Shown: positions 1-7,834, numbered from the stretch's first letter. The stretch: 44,779 nucleotides of DNA from DASSKW01 sp035701115 (GCA_035701115.1 DASSOA010000154.1:1-44779); one strand, 5' to 3'. Program-made: numbers and translations. Notes: generated by a model from the sequence alone, not told the origin.

Positions 1-51
1 CAGTGTTTCGTCCAGATTGGAAACCCGGATCATGGTGTGCAGGTATTGCAT
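1..51 (-). CDS. gloA: Lactoylglutathione lyase (glyoxalase I), N-terminal 17 codons only
   Basis: Reading leftward from an ATG at 51-49, the edge of the window encodes MQYLHTMIRVSNLDETL. This closely resembles the first beta strand of glyoxalase I, where the HTM(I/L)RV segment carries the first metal-binding His. The enzyme isomerises the methylglyoxal-glutathione hemithioacetal to lactoylglutathione in the cytoplasm. The ATG lies 2 bases beyond the stop codon of the DUF488 gene, and a GAGGG ribosome-binding site sits inside the end of that gene, so the two are almost certainly co-transcribed and translationally coupled. Only the N-terminus is visible, so active-site completeness cannot be judged; another VOC-superfamily enzyme is possible but less likely. 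Confidence 0.72.
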   Translation of the reverse strand, partial: MQYLHTMIRVSNLDETL

Positions 52-53
52 GG

Positions 54-578
54 TCAGCCCTCCAGTGCGAACGGATAGGTAATGCGGGTGCCCTCCACCT
101 GGGCGAACGGCGTCATTTTATGCGCTTGCCACTTGTCGCGGCTCATGATGTGCCGGACTTCGACGCCGCGAACGGTAAGCGCGTCCGCAATCAATGAACG
201 ATGGCAGCGCCACGGCACTGCCTCCGCGCACATGACGGCGGTCGGCTGCGCGTCGGCCAGTGCCATCAACTCATCGAGTGCCGCGACGAACTCCCGCGTC
301 TGCATGTAATCGGCGTAGCCCCGGAAACTGTCGTTGCGCCAGCCGGCGTTGACGGAATCCTTGCGCGGCTTGCGAAGTCCGCCCAATTCTTTCATGTGTC
401 GCCACGCAATCGAATGTTCCGCGAGACTTGCCGGCAGCGTATCGGCATTGAATTGGGGATTGTGCCGCGAACGCGGTACGGTGCGGACGTCAACGAGCAG
501 AGCGATGTGCCGCGCCTGCAGCATGGCGAGGAAGTCGTCGAGGGGGTGATTGGAATGGCCGATGGTGTAGAGGAGCAT
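54..578 (-). CDS. DUF488 family protein
   Basis: A 174-residue protein beginning MLLYTIGHSN. Family hallmarks are TIGHSN (5-10), VDVRTVPRS (29-37) and the Cys/His-rich CAEAVPWRCHR (117-127). DUF488 proteins are small cytoplasmic proteins of unknown biochemical role; the conserved Cys, His and Arg residues suggest a catalytic or nucleotide-related pocket, but no function is established. I chose the ATG at 578 because family members start only a few residues before YTIGHS. An ATG at 605 would add nine residues, and neither start has a good ribosome-binding site. It lies directly upstream of gloA (2-base gap), so it may serve the same electrophile or redox context, which is inference from position. 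Confidence 0.88.
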   Translation of the reverse strand: MLLYTIGHSNHPLDDFLAMLQARHIALLVDVRTVPRSRHNPQFNADTLPASLAEHSIAWRHMKELGGLRKPRKDSVNAGWRNDSFRGYADYMQTREFVAALDELMALADAQPTAVMCAEAVPWRCHRSLIADALTVRGVEVRHIMSRDKWQAHKMTPFAQVEGTRITYPFALEG

Positions 579-637
579 GGGGGTATCGTGAGGCGGGGAG
601 CCCATTTATTCAAGCAACGTTGGGCAGCGTTTCTTTT

Positions 638-719
638 CGTCATTCCTGCGCGACCGCCAGGAAGGCGGAAGTCCCGGAAACGCAGGAGCTGTTTCCGGGA
701 AAACGCCGGGGTCCAGTCT
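638..719. repeat. Probable dispersed extragenic repeat
   Basis: The segment starts with CGTCATTCCTGCG, contains GTCCCGGAAACGCAGGAG and ends CGCCGGGGTCCAG. This pattern (a 'GTCATTCC(C/T)GCG' head and a 'GG(A/G)(A/G)TCCAG' tail) matches a widespread class of proteobacterial intergenic repeats. A full second copy is not present in this window, so the assignment rests on resemblance alone. Confidence 0.38.
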
Positions 720-774
720 TGATTAAGTGCGGCTTCGCCGCGTGAATTGACGGGGCTTCCGCGCCCCTACGGCA

Positions 775-802
775 GGTTACTTTTGAAAGGTCAAAAGTAA
801 CC
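775..802. repeat. Perfect 12-bp inverted repeat in an extragenic repeat element
   Basis: GGTTACTTTTGA (775-786) and TCAAAAGTAACC (791-802) pair perfectly around the loop AAGG, and the repeat is followed by AAAACC. A related unit, CAAAAGTACCCAAAACC, closes a similar inverted repeat at 11441-11468. The two are therefore probably copies of one non-coding repeat family carried in this genome. Confidence 0.6.
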
Positions 803-981
803 AAAACCCTCACCCGATGATGACGCCGCTACGCGGTCCCCTGCGCGCCTCACTTGGGCGATGTGCAGGGATGCACAAGTGCCGCGGGAGACATGGATGC
901 CGAGAGCGGCGGCGAAAGCCTCGCCAATTTTTCTGTTTTTTAGTTATAAGTCATCGTATATGGTGAAAAGACGCATTTTAA

Positions 982-1623
982 CTAAGGCTGACTCCGCTTA
1001 CTCTCCAGCCATTTCACCAACGGCTCCCACTGCTCCCAATCCGGCCCCGCCAGATACGGCGGCAACTCATGAATCCCCAACCCACGTGAATACGCGCGAA
1101 TGTAATTCTGTGCATCGCGAAACTTGGCGATAAACGGCACTTTCAGGCTTTCAAGAAATTCTTCCAGCTCGCCGAAAATCAACAGGTTCTCCCGCACGCG
1201 GTTCGCGACCACCGCGACCTTCACGTCCTTGCGCTCGACCTTGCCGACATTGAGCAGTTCGCTGACGAATTTGCCGGCGGCCTTGATATCAATCGGCGAC
1301 GGCAGCACCGGCACCACAATGGTTTCGGCGTGTTTCACCATCTGCGTGAGTTCGGAACCGTGCGCCCGCGCAGGGGCGTCAATGATCAGGAAATCGGTAT
1401 TGCGGTCGAGGTGACGCAGGCCTTCCTTGTGGGCATCCACGCCGTGAATCGGGTCGCGCTCGGGCGGACGCTGGGCGAGCCAGTCGAGGCTCGAGCCCTG
1501 GGGATCGAAATCGGCGAGGCTGACCACGCCTTCCCAGTGGCTGGCGAAATAGGCGGCGATGTTGGTGGACAGGGTGGATTTGCCGCAGCCGCCCTTGGCG
1601 TTCATCACCATGATCGTGCGCAT
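982..1623 (-). CDS. Orphan ParA-family ATPase
   Basis: A 213-residue protein with the deviant Walker A box of ParA/MinD ATPases, KGGCGKST (10-17, with the signature Lys at position 10). Walker A' is in ADFDPQGSS (37-45) and Walker B in DFLIIDAPA (77-85). It is short, lacks the N-terminal helix-turn-helix of plasmid P1-type ParA, and has no parB-like neighbour or parS-like site. It therefore belongs with single-gene ParA-like ATPases that position cellular cargo or have unknown partners. The start is clear: ATG at 1623 follows a strong GAGGAGG ribosome-binding site. A TATACT hexamer on the minus strand (1699-1694) could be its -10 box. The terminator at 1751-1782 insulates it from anything upstream. 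Its cargo cannot be inferred from context. Confidence 0.9.
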   Translation of the reverse strand: MRTIMVMNAKGGCGKSTLSTNIAAYFASHWEGVVSLADFDPQGSSLDWLAQRPPERDPIHGVDAHKEGLRHLDRNTDFLIIDAPARAHGSELTQMVKHAETIVVPVLPSPIDIKAAGKFVSELLNVGKVERKDVKVAVVANRVRENLLIFGELEEFLESLKVPFIAKFRDAQNYIRAYSRGLGIHELPPYLAGPDWEQWEPLVKWLESKRSQP

Positions 1624-1750
1624 GAAACCTCCTCAAGTAAATCCGCCGTCCCGGCTGTTGTTGTTCCGTGCCCTTTGGTCTCGATGAGTAAAGAGTATAG
1701 ACGACCCCATCCGGACGGCCCGCGGGCGCTGAACAGGCTCGGAAGTTCGA

Positions 1751-1782
1751 GGCAAAAAGAGCCCGGGTTTAAACACCCGGGC
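1751..1782 (-). terminator. Rho-independent terminator, minus strand
   Basis: GCCCGGGT and ACCCGGGC (1761-1768 and 1775-1782) form a perfect 8-bp stem with a 6-base loop. On the minus strand the stem is followed by TCTTTTTGCC. No minus-strand protein gene lies upstream, so it probably ends the candidate small RNA. Confidence 0.7.
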
Positions 1783-1945
1783 AAGAGGGGCCGTCTGCTT
1801 AGGAGTGCGTCGGCGTCAGACGACGCAGGGGGCAAGCAGCGGACCCGGTTCAGGACACGGGGGATGCCCTGAGAGGCCGGAACCGCCGTCGTCGCATCTG
1901 CCTGCGACGCCTGACCACCATGCCGCCGGGGCATGACAGGGGTGT
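1751..1945 (-). ncRNA. Candidate structured small RNA, family unknown
   Basis: Read on the minus strand this segment offers four consecutive hairpins and a terminator: CATGCC/GGCATG (1935-1919); a 7-bp stem (1909-1890, loop of 6); a 9-bp stem with loop CCCCC (1872-1850); and a long two-part stem (1842-1791) whose inner 7-bp helix is TGCGTCG/CGACGCA. The 1872-1850 helix contains two G.U pairs on the minus strand that become A.C mismatches on the plus strand, which favours minus-strand transcription. No open reading frame of normal composition covers it. It does not match my recollection of 6S, SRP, tmRNA, RNase P or Csr-type RNAs. The 5' end and promoter are not identified. An attenuator or leader is unlikely because the terminator lies before the ParA-like gene. 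Confidence 0.4.
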
Positions 1946-2050
1946 GTCGTTTTTTTGAAGCTTGCAGGTTGCAGCGCGGGCTGCATTCGCCAAGGTGCCG
2001 CGCCCGGCGCATGTCACACAGGAGTAACATCATTGACGTAATTTGCGAGT

Positions 2051-4123
2051 ATGGACATCCCCGACCTGAAACGGTCCGATCTTTATATCAACCGCGAGCT
2101 GAGCCAGCTCGCCTTCAACCGCCGGGTGCTGGAACAGAGCCGCGACCCCGGTGTGCCGCTGCTCGAACGGCTGCGGTTCCTGTGCATTTCGAGCACCAAC
2201 CTCGACGAGTTTTTTGAAATCCGCGTTGCCGGACTTCAGCAGCGGCTGGAACTGGCGGCAACGCCGTTGTCGCCGGATGACATGAGCGCGACAGAAAGCC
2301 TGCGCGCAATTCGTGTCGAAGCGTTGCAATTGATCGGGGAACAGTACCGGATTCTCAACGAATTGCTGATTCCGGCGCTTACCGAACAGCATATCAGGCT
2401 GGTGAAGCGTACCGAATGGTCACCGGCGCAGGATGCCTGGCTGCGCCGTTATTTCAACGAGGAACTGCTGCCGGTTCTGAGCCCGCTCGGGCTTGATCCG
2501 GCGCATCCGTTTCCCAAGATTCTCAACAAGAGCCTGAATTTCATTGTGCCGCTGGAAGGCAAAGATGCCTTCGGGCGGCACAGCGGCATGGCAATCGTGC
2601 AGGCACCGCGTGCACTGCCACGCGTCATCCAGTTGCCTGCGGCGGACAAGGCGAACCAGGAGTTCGTGTTGCTGTCCTCAGTGATTCATGCGTACGTGGA
2701 CGAACTGTTCCCGGGCATGAAGGTGAGCAGCTGTTACCAGTTCCGCGTGACGCGCAACAGCGATCTGTACGTGGACGAGGAAGACGTCGAAGACATGCTG
2801 CGCGCCGTGCAGGGCGAGCTGGCATCACGTCGTTACGGTGACGCCGTGCGCCTCGAGATCGCCGCCGAATGTCCGGATGAGACGGCCGCGTTTCTGCTCA
2901 AGCAGTTTCAACTCGGCCAGGAAGATCTGTATCCGGCCGAGGGGCCGGTCAACCTCAACCGCTTGAGCGAGCTGTACGATCTCGCCGACCGTCCGGATCT
3001 GAAATATCCGCCGTTCGTACCGGGTATTCCCCGCGCCGTGTCACAAGGTGCCGGCATATTCAATGCGGTGCGCAACGGCGACATTCTGCTGCACCATCCG
3101 TTCGAGTCATTTTTGCCGGTGGTGGATTTCGTGCACCAGGCCGCGGCCGATCCGAAAGTGCTCGCTATCAAACAAACGCTGTATCGCACCGGCCCGGAAT
3201 CAAACATCGTCGACGCACTGGTGACGGCGGCGCAGGGCGGCAAGGAAGTTACGGTTGTGATCGAATTGCGCGCCCGTTTCGACGAGGCGGACAATATTGC
3301 GCTCGCCAACCGCCTGCAGGATGCCGGCGCGCACGTCGTCTACGGCGTGGTCGGTTACAAGACGCATGCCAAGATGACGCTGGTGGTGCGACGCGAGGGC
3401 CGCAGTCTGCGGCGTTACGTGCATCTCGGCACCGGCAACTATCATCCGCGCACCGCGCGCGCCTACACCGATTACGGACTGATCACCTGTGATCAGCAGA
3501 TCGGCGAGGACGTCAACCGCATCTTCATGCAGCTCACCAGTCTCGGCAAGGTCATGAAGTTGAATGTGCTCAAGCAGTCGCCGTTCACGCTGCATTCGGG
3601 AATGCTCGAGATGATTGAGCGGGAAACGAAGTATGCGCAGGCAGGCAAGCCGGCACGGATCATTCTCAAGTTGAATGCGCTGACCGAATCGGAGGTGATC
3701 CAGGCGCTGTATCGCGCGTCGGCGGCGGGGGTAAAAATCGATCTCATCGTGCGCGGCATCTGCTGTCTGCGTCCGGGCGTCCCCGGCATATCGCGCAATA
3801 TTCGCGTGCGCTCCATCGTCGGCCGCTTTCTTGAGCACAGCCGCGTCTATTATTTTCACAACAACGGCAAGAAGGAACTCTACTGTTCGAGCGCCGACTG
3901 GATGGAGCGCAATTTCTTCCGGCGTGTGGAAGTCGCGTTTCCGATCCTGAACAAGCGTCTGCGCGAGCGCATCGTCAGGGATTTACGGCGCTACCTGAAA
4001 GACAACGTACACGCCTGGCTGCTGCAGCCGGACGGTCACTACCGGCGCGCGAAGCCGCGCAAGAAAGACGTGCAGGATTCACAGGCGCAATTGCTGGCGC
4101 AGCTGGGCGGGATCGCGTCCTAG
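2051..4123 (+). CDS. ppk: Polyphosphate kinase 1
   Basis: A 690-residue enzyme of the usual length for PPK1, which reversibly polymerises the gamma-phosphate of ATP into polyphosphate at the inner membrane. The N-terminal LYINRELSQLAFNRRVL, HPFESF, KQTLYRTG and VVIELRARFDE motifs are all present. The two catalytic-domain histidines are His439 (in KTHAKMT, the autophosphorylated residue by alignment) and His458 (in VHLGTGNYH); their 19-residue spacing matches the E. coli pair 435/454. An in-frame TAA at 2039 forces a start at the ATG at 2051, which has only a weak ribosome-binding site. Unlike the E. coli ppk-ppx operon, ppx here is convergent, and the two genes share the bases CTAG for both stop codons (4120-4123). 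Confidence 0.97.
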   Translation: MDIPDLKRSDLYINRELSQLAFNRRVLEQSRDPGVPLLERLRFLCISSTNLDEFFEIRVAGLQQRLELAATPLSPDDMSATESLRAIRVEALQLIGEQYRILNELLIPALTEQHIRLVKRTEWSPAQDAWLRRYFNEELLPVLSPLGLDPAHPFPKILNKSLNFIVPLEGKDAFGRHSGMAIVQAPRALPRVIQLPAADKANQEFVLLSSVIHAYVDELFPGMKVSSCYQFRVTRNSDLYVDEEDVEDMLRAVQGELASRRYGDAVRLEIAAECPDETAAFLLKQFQLGQEDLYPAEGPVNLNRLSELYDLADRPDLKYPPFVPGIPRAVSQGAGIFNAVRNGDILLHHPFESFLPVVDFVHQAAADPKVLAIKQTLYRTGPESNIVDALVTAAQGGKEVTVVIELRARFDEADNIALANRLQDAGAHVVYGVVGYKTHAKMTLVVRREGRSLRRYVHLGTGNYHPRTARAYTDYGLITCDQQIGEDVNRIFMQLTSLGKVMKLNVLKQSPFTLHSGMLEMIERETKYAQAGKPARIILKLNALTESEVIQALYRASAAGVKIDLIVRGICCLRPGVPGISRNIRVRSIVGRFLEHSRVYYFHNNGKKELYCSSADWMERNFFRRVEVAFPILNKRLRERIVRDLRRYLKDNVHAWLLQPDGHYRRAKPRKKDVQDSQAQLLAQLGGIAS

Positions 4124-5634
4124 CGAATGTCCAGGCGCACACCACTGCCGCGCAGCAGGTGCGCTTCTGCTTCGAGATCCGCGGCCGTGAGCGGATAGCG
4201 CCGGGTCCACCCACGGGGAAAACGCAGCTGCAGCTGTTGACCCCGGGCCGCCGCCTTGAACGGTAATTTCTGATTGGGATCGCGGCTGCGATGCAGGAGC
4301 ACCGCGAGACGCAGAATGACGGTGAGCCGACGGATCACGAGATTCCAGTGGCGATCCAGATCGTTCAGCACCGCGCCGACAAACCGGCGCCGGTGCAGAC
4401 GCACCAGCATGGCGAGCAGACGCTGCTCCTGGCGCGAAAACCCGGCCAGATCGGCATTGGCGACGATGTAGGCGCCATGCTTGTGATAACTGCTGTGTGC
4501 AATTGCGAGACCGGCTTCGTGCAGCCACGCCGCCCAGCTCAGCAAGTGCGCGCCCAGTTCAGGCAAATGCCAGGTATCGCGCACCGCTGCGTAGATTTCC
4601 AGCGCGGTGGCTTCGACCCGTTTCACCTGGTGAATATCCACGGCGTTGCGCATCGCGAGTCGCTCCACGGCATCGGCGCGCGCGTCTTCGCCGTGCAGAC
4701 GCCCCAGCAGATCGCGCAGCACGCCTTCGCGCAACGCGCCGGATGACACTTCCATGCGTTCGATCTGCAGTGCTTCGAACACCGCTGTCAGAATCGCGAC
4801 ACCGCCGGCGAACACCGGTGCGCGCTCCGTGGTGAGACCCGGCAGTACCGGATTGCCGGCGTCGCCCTGCTTGACCAGTTTATCCGCCAACCGCTGCAGA
4901 CAGTCGGCGGTGATGCCTTCATCGCACCAGCCGGATTCGCGCATCACGTTCTCGATCGAGCGGATGGTGCCCGACGAGCCGATCGCGCGCTGCCAGCTTT
5001 CGCGCCGCAGTATCGCCTGCACCGGCTCCAGCTCCTGACGCGCCGCGATCACGGCTTCGCGAAAATTTCGTGGGGAAACTTTTTTCCCGGAAAGGTAGTT
5101 GTCGGTGGTTGACACGCATCCCATGTGCAGACTTTCGAGGACCTGCGTGTGGTTGCCCTTGCCGATGATCAACTCGGTGCTGCCGCCTCCGATGTCCACC
5201 ACCAGGCGCTTTTCCGGTGAATCGCCCAGCGCGCTCGCGACACCTTGATAAATCAGCCGCGCTTCCTCCATACCGGAGATCACTTCGATGGAATGGCCGA
5301 GCGCCTTTTCGGCCCGGCGCAGGAACGCCGGCGCGTTCTTGGCGCGGCGCAGGGTATTGGTACCGACCGCGCGCACCTGTGACGGATTCAGGGAATTGAT
5401 GCGCTGACCGAAGCGCCGCAGGCACGCCAAGGTGGTTCTGGCGGCTTCCGCGGTGATATTGCCGCGGGCGTCGAGCCCTGAACCGAAACGCAGCATTTCG
5501 CGCATGCGATCGATGACGCGCAGGTCTCGGCCACGCACCTCGGCGACCACGAGATGAAAGCTGTTGGAGCCGAGATCCACCGCGGCGACCAGCGTGCCTG
5601 CTGTGGATTTTCGCTGTCTTGAACCGTCACGCAC
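4120..5634 (-). CDS. ppx: Exopolyphosphatase / guanosine pentaphosphate phosphohydrolase family
   Basis: A 504-residue Ppx/GppA protein of the sugar-kinase/actin fold. It hydrolyses terminal phosphate from polyphosphate; family members may also act on pppGpp. The phosphate-binding motif VDLGSNSFHLVVAEV is near residues 19-33 and the second glycine-rich loop DIGGGSTELIIG is near 148. The C-terminal HD-like domain contains SWAAWLHEAG. The start is a GTG at 5634 with AGGA about nine bases upstream. It lies 72 bases behind ubiD on the same strand and converges on ppk with overlapping stops. With the ppk neighbour, Ppx rather than GppA is the better call. Confidence 0.94.
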   Translation of the reverse strand: MRDGSRQRKSTAGTLVAAVDLGSNSFHLVVAEVRGRDLRVIDRMREMLRFGSGLDARGNITAEAARTTLACLRRFGQRINSLNPSQVRAVGTNTLRRAKNAPAFLRRAEKALGHSIEVISGMEEARLIYQGVASALGDSPEKRLVVDIGGGSTELIIGKGNHTQVLESLHMGCVSTTDNYLSGKKVSPRNFREAVIAARQELEPVQAILRRESWQRAIGSSGTIRSIENVMRESGWCDEGITADCLQRLADKLVKQGDAGNPVLPGLTTERAPVFAGGVAILTAVFEALQIERMEVSSGALREGVLRDLLGRLHGEDARADAVERLAMRNAVDIHQVKRVEATALEIYAAVRDTWHLPELGAHLLSWAAWLHEAGLAIAHSSYHKHGAYIVANADLAGFSRQEQRLLAMLVRLHRRRFVGAVLNDLDRHWNLVIRRLTVILRLAVLLHRSRDPNQKLPFKAAARGQQLQLRFPRGWTRRYPLTAADLEAEAHLLRGSGVRLDIR

Positions 5635-5706
5635 CGTTCACCGTCCTGCAACAGGTAAAGCGTTCAGCCTAACGGCCGATTGTGAACGTTTTGTGATGCG
5701 CGGGAA

Positions 5707-7173
5707 TCAGTCAATCCCCAGCTCCTTCCAGATCGCATCCACGCGCCTTTTCACTGTCTCGTCCATGCGGATCGGGCGACCCCATTCGCGGCTGGTTTCG
5801 CCCGGCCACTTGCTGGTCGCATCGAATCCGATCTTGGAGCCGAGGCCGGAAACGGGCGAGGCGAAATCGAGGTAATCAATCGGCGTGTTCTCGACGATGG
5901 TGCAATCGCGCGCAGGATCCATGCGCGTGGTGATGGCCCAGATCACGTCGTTCCAGTCGCGCACGTTGACGTCGTCGTCGGTGACCACGATGAACTTGGT
6001 GTACATGAACTGGCGCAGGAAACTCCAGATGCCGAACATCACGCGCCTGGCGTGACCCGGATACTGTTTCTTCATGCTCACGCAGGCCATGCGATAGGAA
6101 CAGCCTTCCGGCGGCAGATAGAAATCGGTGATTTCGGGAAACTGCTTGCGCAGGATCGGCACGAAGACTTCATTCAATGCGACGCCGAGTATTGCCGGTT
6201 CGTCGGGCGGGCGGCCGGTGTAGGTGCTGTGATAGATCGGATTGTTCCGGTGCGTGATGTGCGTGATGGTGAACACCGGAAACTTTTCGACTTCGTTGTA
6301 ATAGCCGGTGTGATCGCCGAACGGGCCTTCGTCGGCCATCTCGCCCGGATGAATCACGCCTTCGAGCACGATCTCGGCGCTCGCCGGCACGCGCAACTCG
6401 TTCGACACGCACTTCACGACTTCGGTGCGCGCACCGCGCAGCAGCCCCGCGAAGCCGTATTCGGAGAGCGTATCCGGCACCGGCGTCACTGCGCCGAGGA
6501 TTGTCGCGGGATCGGCGCCGAGGGCGACCGCGACCGGAAACGGCTCACCGGGATGATCCTGCTGCCAGTCGCGGAAATCGAGCGCACCGCCGCGGTGCGC
6601 GAGCCAGCGCATGATGACCTTGTTCCTGCCGATGACCTGTTGCCGGTAGATGCCGAGATTCTGGCGTTCCTTGCGCGGACCTTTGGTGACGGTCAGCCCC
6701 CAGGTGATGAGCGGACCGGCGTCGTCCGGCCAGCAGGTCTGCACGGGCATCATGCCCAGATCAACGTCGCTGCCTTCAATCCGGTTTTCCTGGCACGCAC
6801 CGCTGCCGAGTTCTTTCGGCGGCATGCGGAACACCTGCCTGAACACGCCGAGTTTTTCCCAGGCATCTTTCAGACCCTTGGGCGGCTCGGGTTCGCGCAG
6901 CATCGCGAGCAGTTCGCCCACCTCGCGCAGTGCGCTGACCGATTCCTGGCCCATGCCGAACGCGACGCGCTGCGGCGTGCCGAACAGGTTGCCGAGCACC
7001 GGCATGGAATGACCCTTCGGTTTTTCGAACAAAAGCGCGGGCCCGCCCTTCTTCAGGGCGCGGTCGCAGATTTCGGTGAGCTCGAGTTTCGGGTCCACGG
7101 TTACGCCGACGCGCTTGAGTTCGTTGCGGGCTTCGAGTTGGGCAAGAAATTCGCGCAGATCCCGGTATTTCAC
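5707..7173 (-). CDS. ubiD: 4-hydroxy-3-polyprenylbenzoate decarboxylase UbiD
   Basis: A 488-residue protein typical of UbiD, the prenylated-FMN enzyme that decarboxylates the polyprenyl-hydroxybenzoate intermediate of ubiquinone synthesis. Recognisable stretches are KYRDLREFLAQLEARNELKR at the N-terminus, NLGIYRQQVIGRNKVIMRW in the middle, the prFMN/metal region EGPFGDHTGYY, and STYTGRPPDEPAILG. The partner flavin prenyltransferase UbiX is not in the window. The start is GTG at 7173, preceded by only a weak ribosome-binding site; a TATAGT hexamer at 7208-7203 (minus) may be the -10 element. It stands upstream of ppx on the same strand, but the 72-base gap makes co-transcription uncertain. Confidence 0.96.
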   Translation of the reverse strand: MKYRDLREFLAQLEARNELKRVGVTVDPKLELTEICDRALKKGGPALLFEKPKGHSMPVLGNLFGTPQRVAFGMGQESVSALREVGELLAMLREPEPPKGLKDAWEKLGVFRQVFRMPPKELGSGACQENRIEGSDVDLGMMPVQTCWPDDAGPLITWGLTVTKGPRKERQNLGIYRQQVIGRNKVIMRWLAHRGGALDFRDWQQDHPGEPFPVAVALGADPATILGAVTPVPDTLSEYGFAGLLRGARTEVVKCVSNELRVPASAEIVLEGVIHPGEMADEGPFGDHTGYYNEVEKFPVFTITHITHRNNPIYHSTYTGRPPDEPAILGVALNEVFVPILRKQFPEITDFYLPPEGCSYRMACVSMKKQYPGHARRVMFGIWSFLRQFMYTKFIVVTDDDVNVRDWNDVIWAITTRMDPARDCTIVENTPIDYLDFASPVSGLGSKIGFDATSKWPGETSREWGRPIRMDETVKRRVDAIWKELGID

Positions 7174-7330
7174 GTTGGGTACCCATTGCCGGACCGGTGC
7201 CTACTATACCGGACCGGGCGGATGGCGTTGCGGTGCGGACTGGCAATCGCGCGCCTTTGATACATACTTAATGGGTCGGCAGGGGGACCGCGCCGGAACG
7301 CGTCAATTCAAACCACAGGGGATACTCGAT

Positions 7331-7768
7331 ATGTACATGCATGACTACGCACCGTTCATTTTCACCGGCTGGGCGATCGGTTTCTGGGTCATCTGGCTGG
7401 TTGTCGTAATCCTGTATCTGATTACGCTGTTCAACGTGCTGAATGCGGTGTCGCCCGCCAACCGCAAGCTGGAGCCGGGACTGGTGTTTTTGCTGCTGAT
7501 CCCGCTGTTCAACCTGGTATGGAATTTCATCGTGGTGATCAAGCTGCGCGACTCGCTGCAGGCGGAATACGCCGCGCGCGACCTGCAGGGCGACGGCTTC
7601 GCCTACGGCGTCGGTCTTGCGATGTGCATCCTGACCCTGTGCGGAATCATTCCGATCCTGGGTGCCCTGGCGGCCATTGCGGCGTTTGTCTGCTGGATCA
7701 TCTTCTGGGTGAAGATGGCCGGCTACCGGAAAACGCTCGCCAACAGTGCGGCGCAGCCTTCCGCCTGA
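7331..7768 (+). CDS. Small multi-pass membrane protein, unknown function
   Basis: A 145-residue protein starting MYMHDYAPFIFTGW at an ATG with AGGGGA about ten bases upstream. About three to four hydrophobic segments are visible: near 13-35, 50-70 (EPGLVFLLLIPLFNLVWNF) and 91-126, the last long enough for two passes. Between them is a charged cytoplasmic-looking loop (KLRDSLQAEYAARDLQGD). The NLVWNFxVVxKLRDSL motif recurs in small inner-membrane proteins annotated only as hypothetical. The gene is a single unit: ubiD is divergent and a strong terminator follows at 7783-7816. No function is proposed. Confidence 0.82.
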   Translation: MYMHDYAPFIFTGWAIGFWVIWLVVVILYLITLFNVLNAVSPANRKLEPGLVFLLLIPLFNLVWNFIVVIKLRDSLQAEYAARDLQGDGFAYGVGLAMCILTLCGIIPILGALAAIAAFVCWIIFWVKMAGYRKTLANSAAQPSA

Positions 7769-7782
7769 CGCCTCTCTCCTGC

Positions 7783-7816
7783 GCGCGGGCGGAACGGCTC
7801 CGCCCGCGCTTTTTTT
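7783..7816 (+). terminator. Rho-independent terminator after the small membrane protein gene
   Basis: GCGCGGGCGGA (7783-7793) and TCCGCCCGCGC (7799-7809) form a perfect 11-bp GC-rich stem around ACGGC, followed by seven T residues (7810-7816). It is the cleanest terminator in the window and separates the membrane protein gene from the dapF-side operon. Confidence 0.93.
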
Positions 7817-7834
7817 GCGCGGCCGAACTCTATA

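Larger units (their letters stand above)
606..981. other. Intergenic region with dispersed-repeat-like sequence
   Basis: There is no gene in these 376 bases between the DUF488 gene and the end of the ParA-like gene. The stretch 638-719 opens with CGTCATTCCTGCG and ends CCGGGGTCCAG, the look of the dispersed extragenic repeats common in proteobacterial genomes. It is followed by a perfect 12-bp inverted repeat at 775-802. A weak hairpin (911-915 with 921-925) followed by T-rich sequence resembles a plus-strand terminator, but no plus-strand gene is there to use it. Confidence 0.5.
1624..2050. other. Structured intergenic region between the parA-like gene and ppk
   Basis: There are 427 bases without a convincing protein gene. 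The part from 1751 to about 1945 is dense in inverted repeats and ends in a minus-strand terminator (see the ncRNA candidate). The part next to ppk carries its leader. A TAA at 2039-2041 in the ppk frame shows that ppk cannot start farther upstream. Confidence 0.7.

Noticed and set aside
911..941. Rho-independent terminator on the plus strand
   Set aside because: The stem is only 5 bp, and there is no plus-strand gene upstream to terminate.
1751..1960. Identity of the structured region as 6S RNA, SRP RNA, tmRNA or RNase P RNA
   Set aside because: None of the defining elements (SRP GGAAGCAGCC-type loop, tmRNA CCA end and tag frame, RNase P ACAGAA and GAGGAAAGTCC, the 6S central bubble) could be found.
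1605..2033. Minus-strand open frame across the structured region upstream of the ParA-like gene
   Set aside because: It runs straight through the terminator and hairpins and overlaps the ParA start; its Cys/Pro/Arg-rich product resembles no protein.
2010..2045. Pho box upstream of ppk
   Set aside because: TGTCAC and a second half-like TAACAT are present, but their spacing and second repeat do not fit the PhoB consensus.
6052..7260. Long plus-strand open frame opposite ubiD (about 400 codons)
   Set aside because: It is the antisense shadow of a fully conserved UbiD; the product is His/Arg/Ala-rich without any domain.
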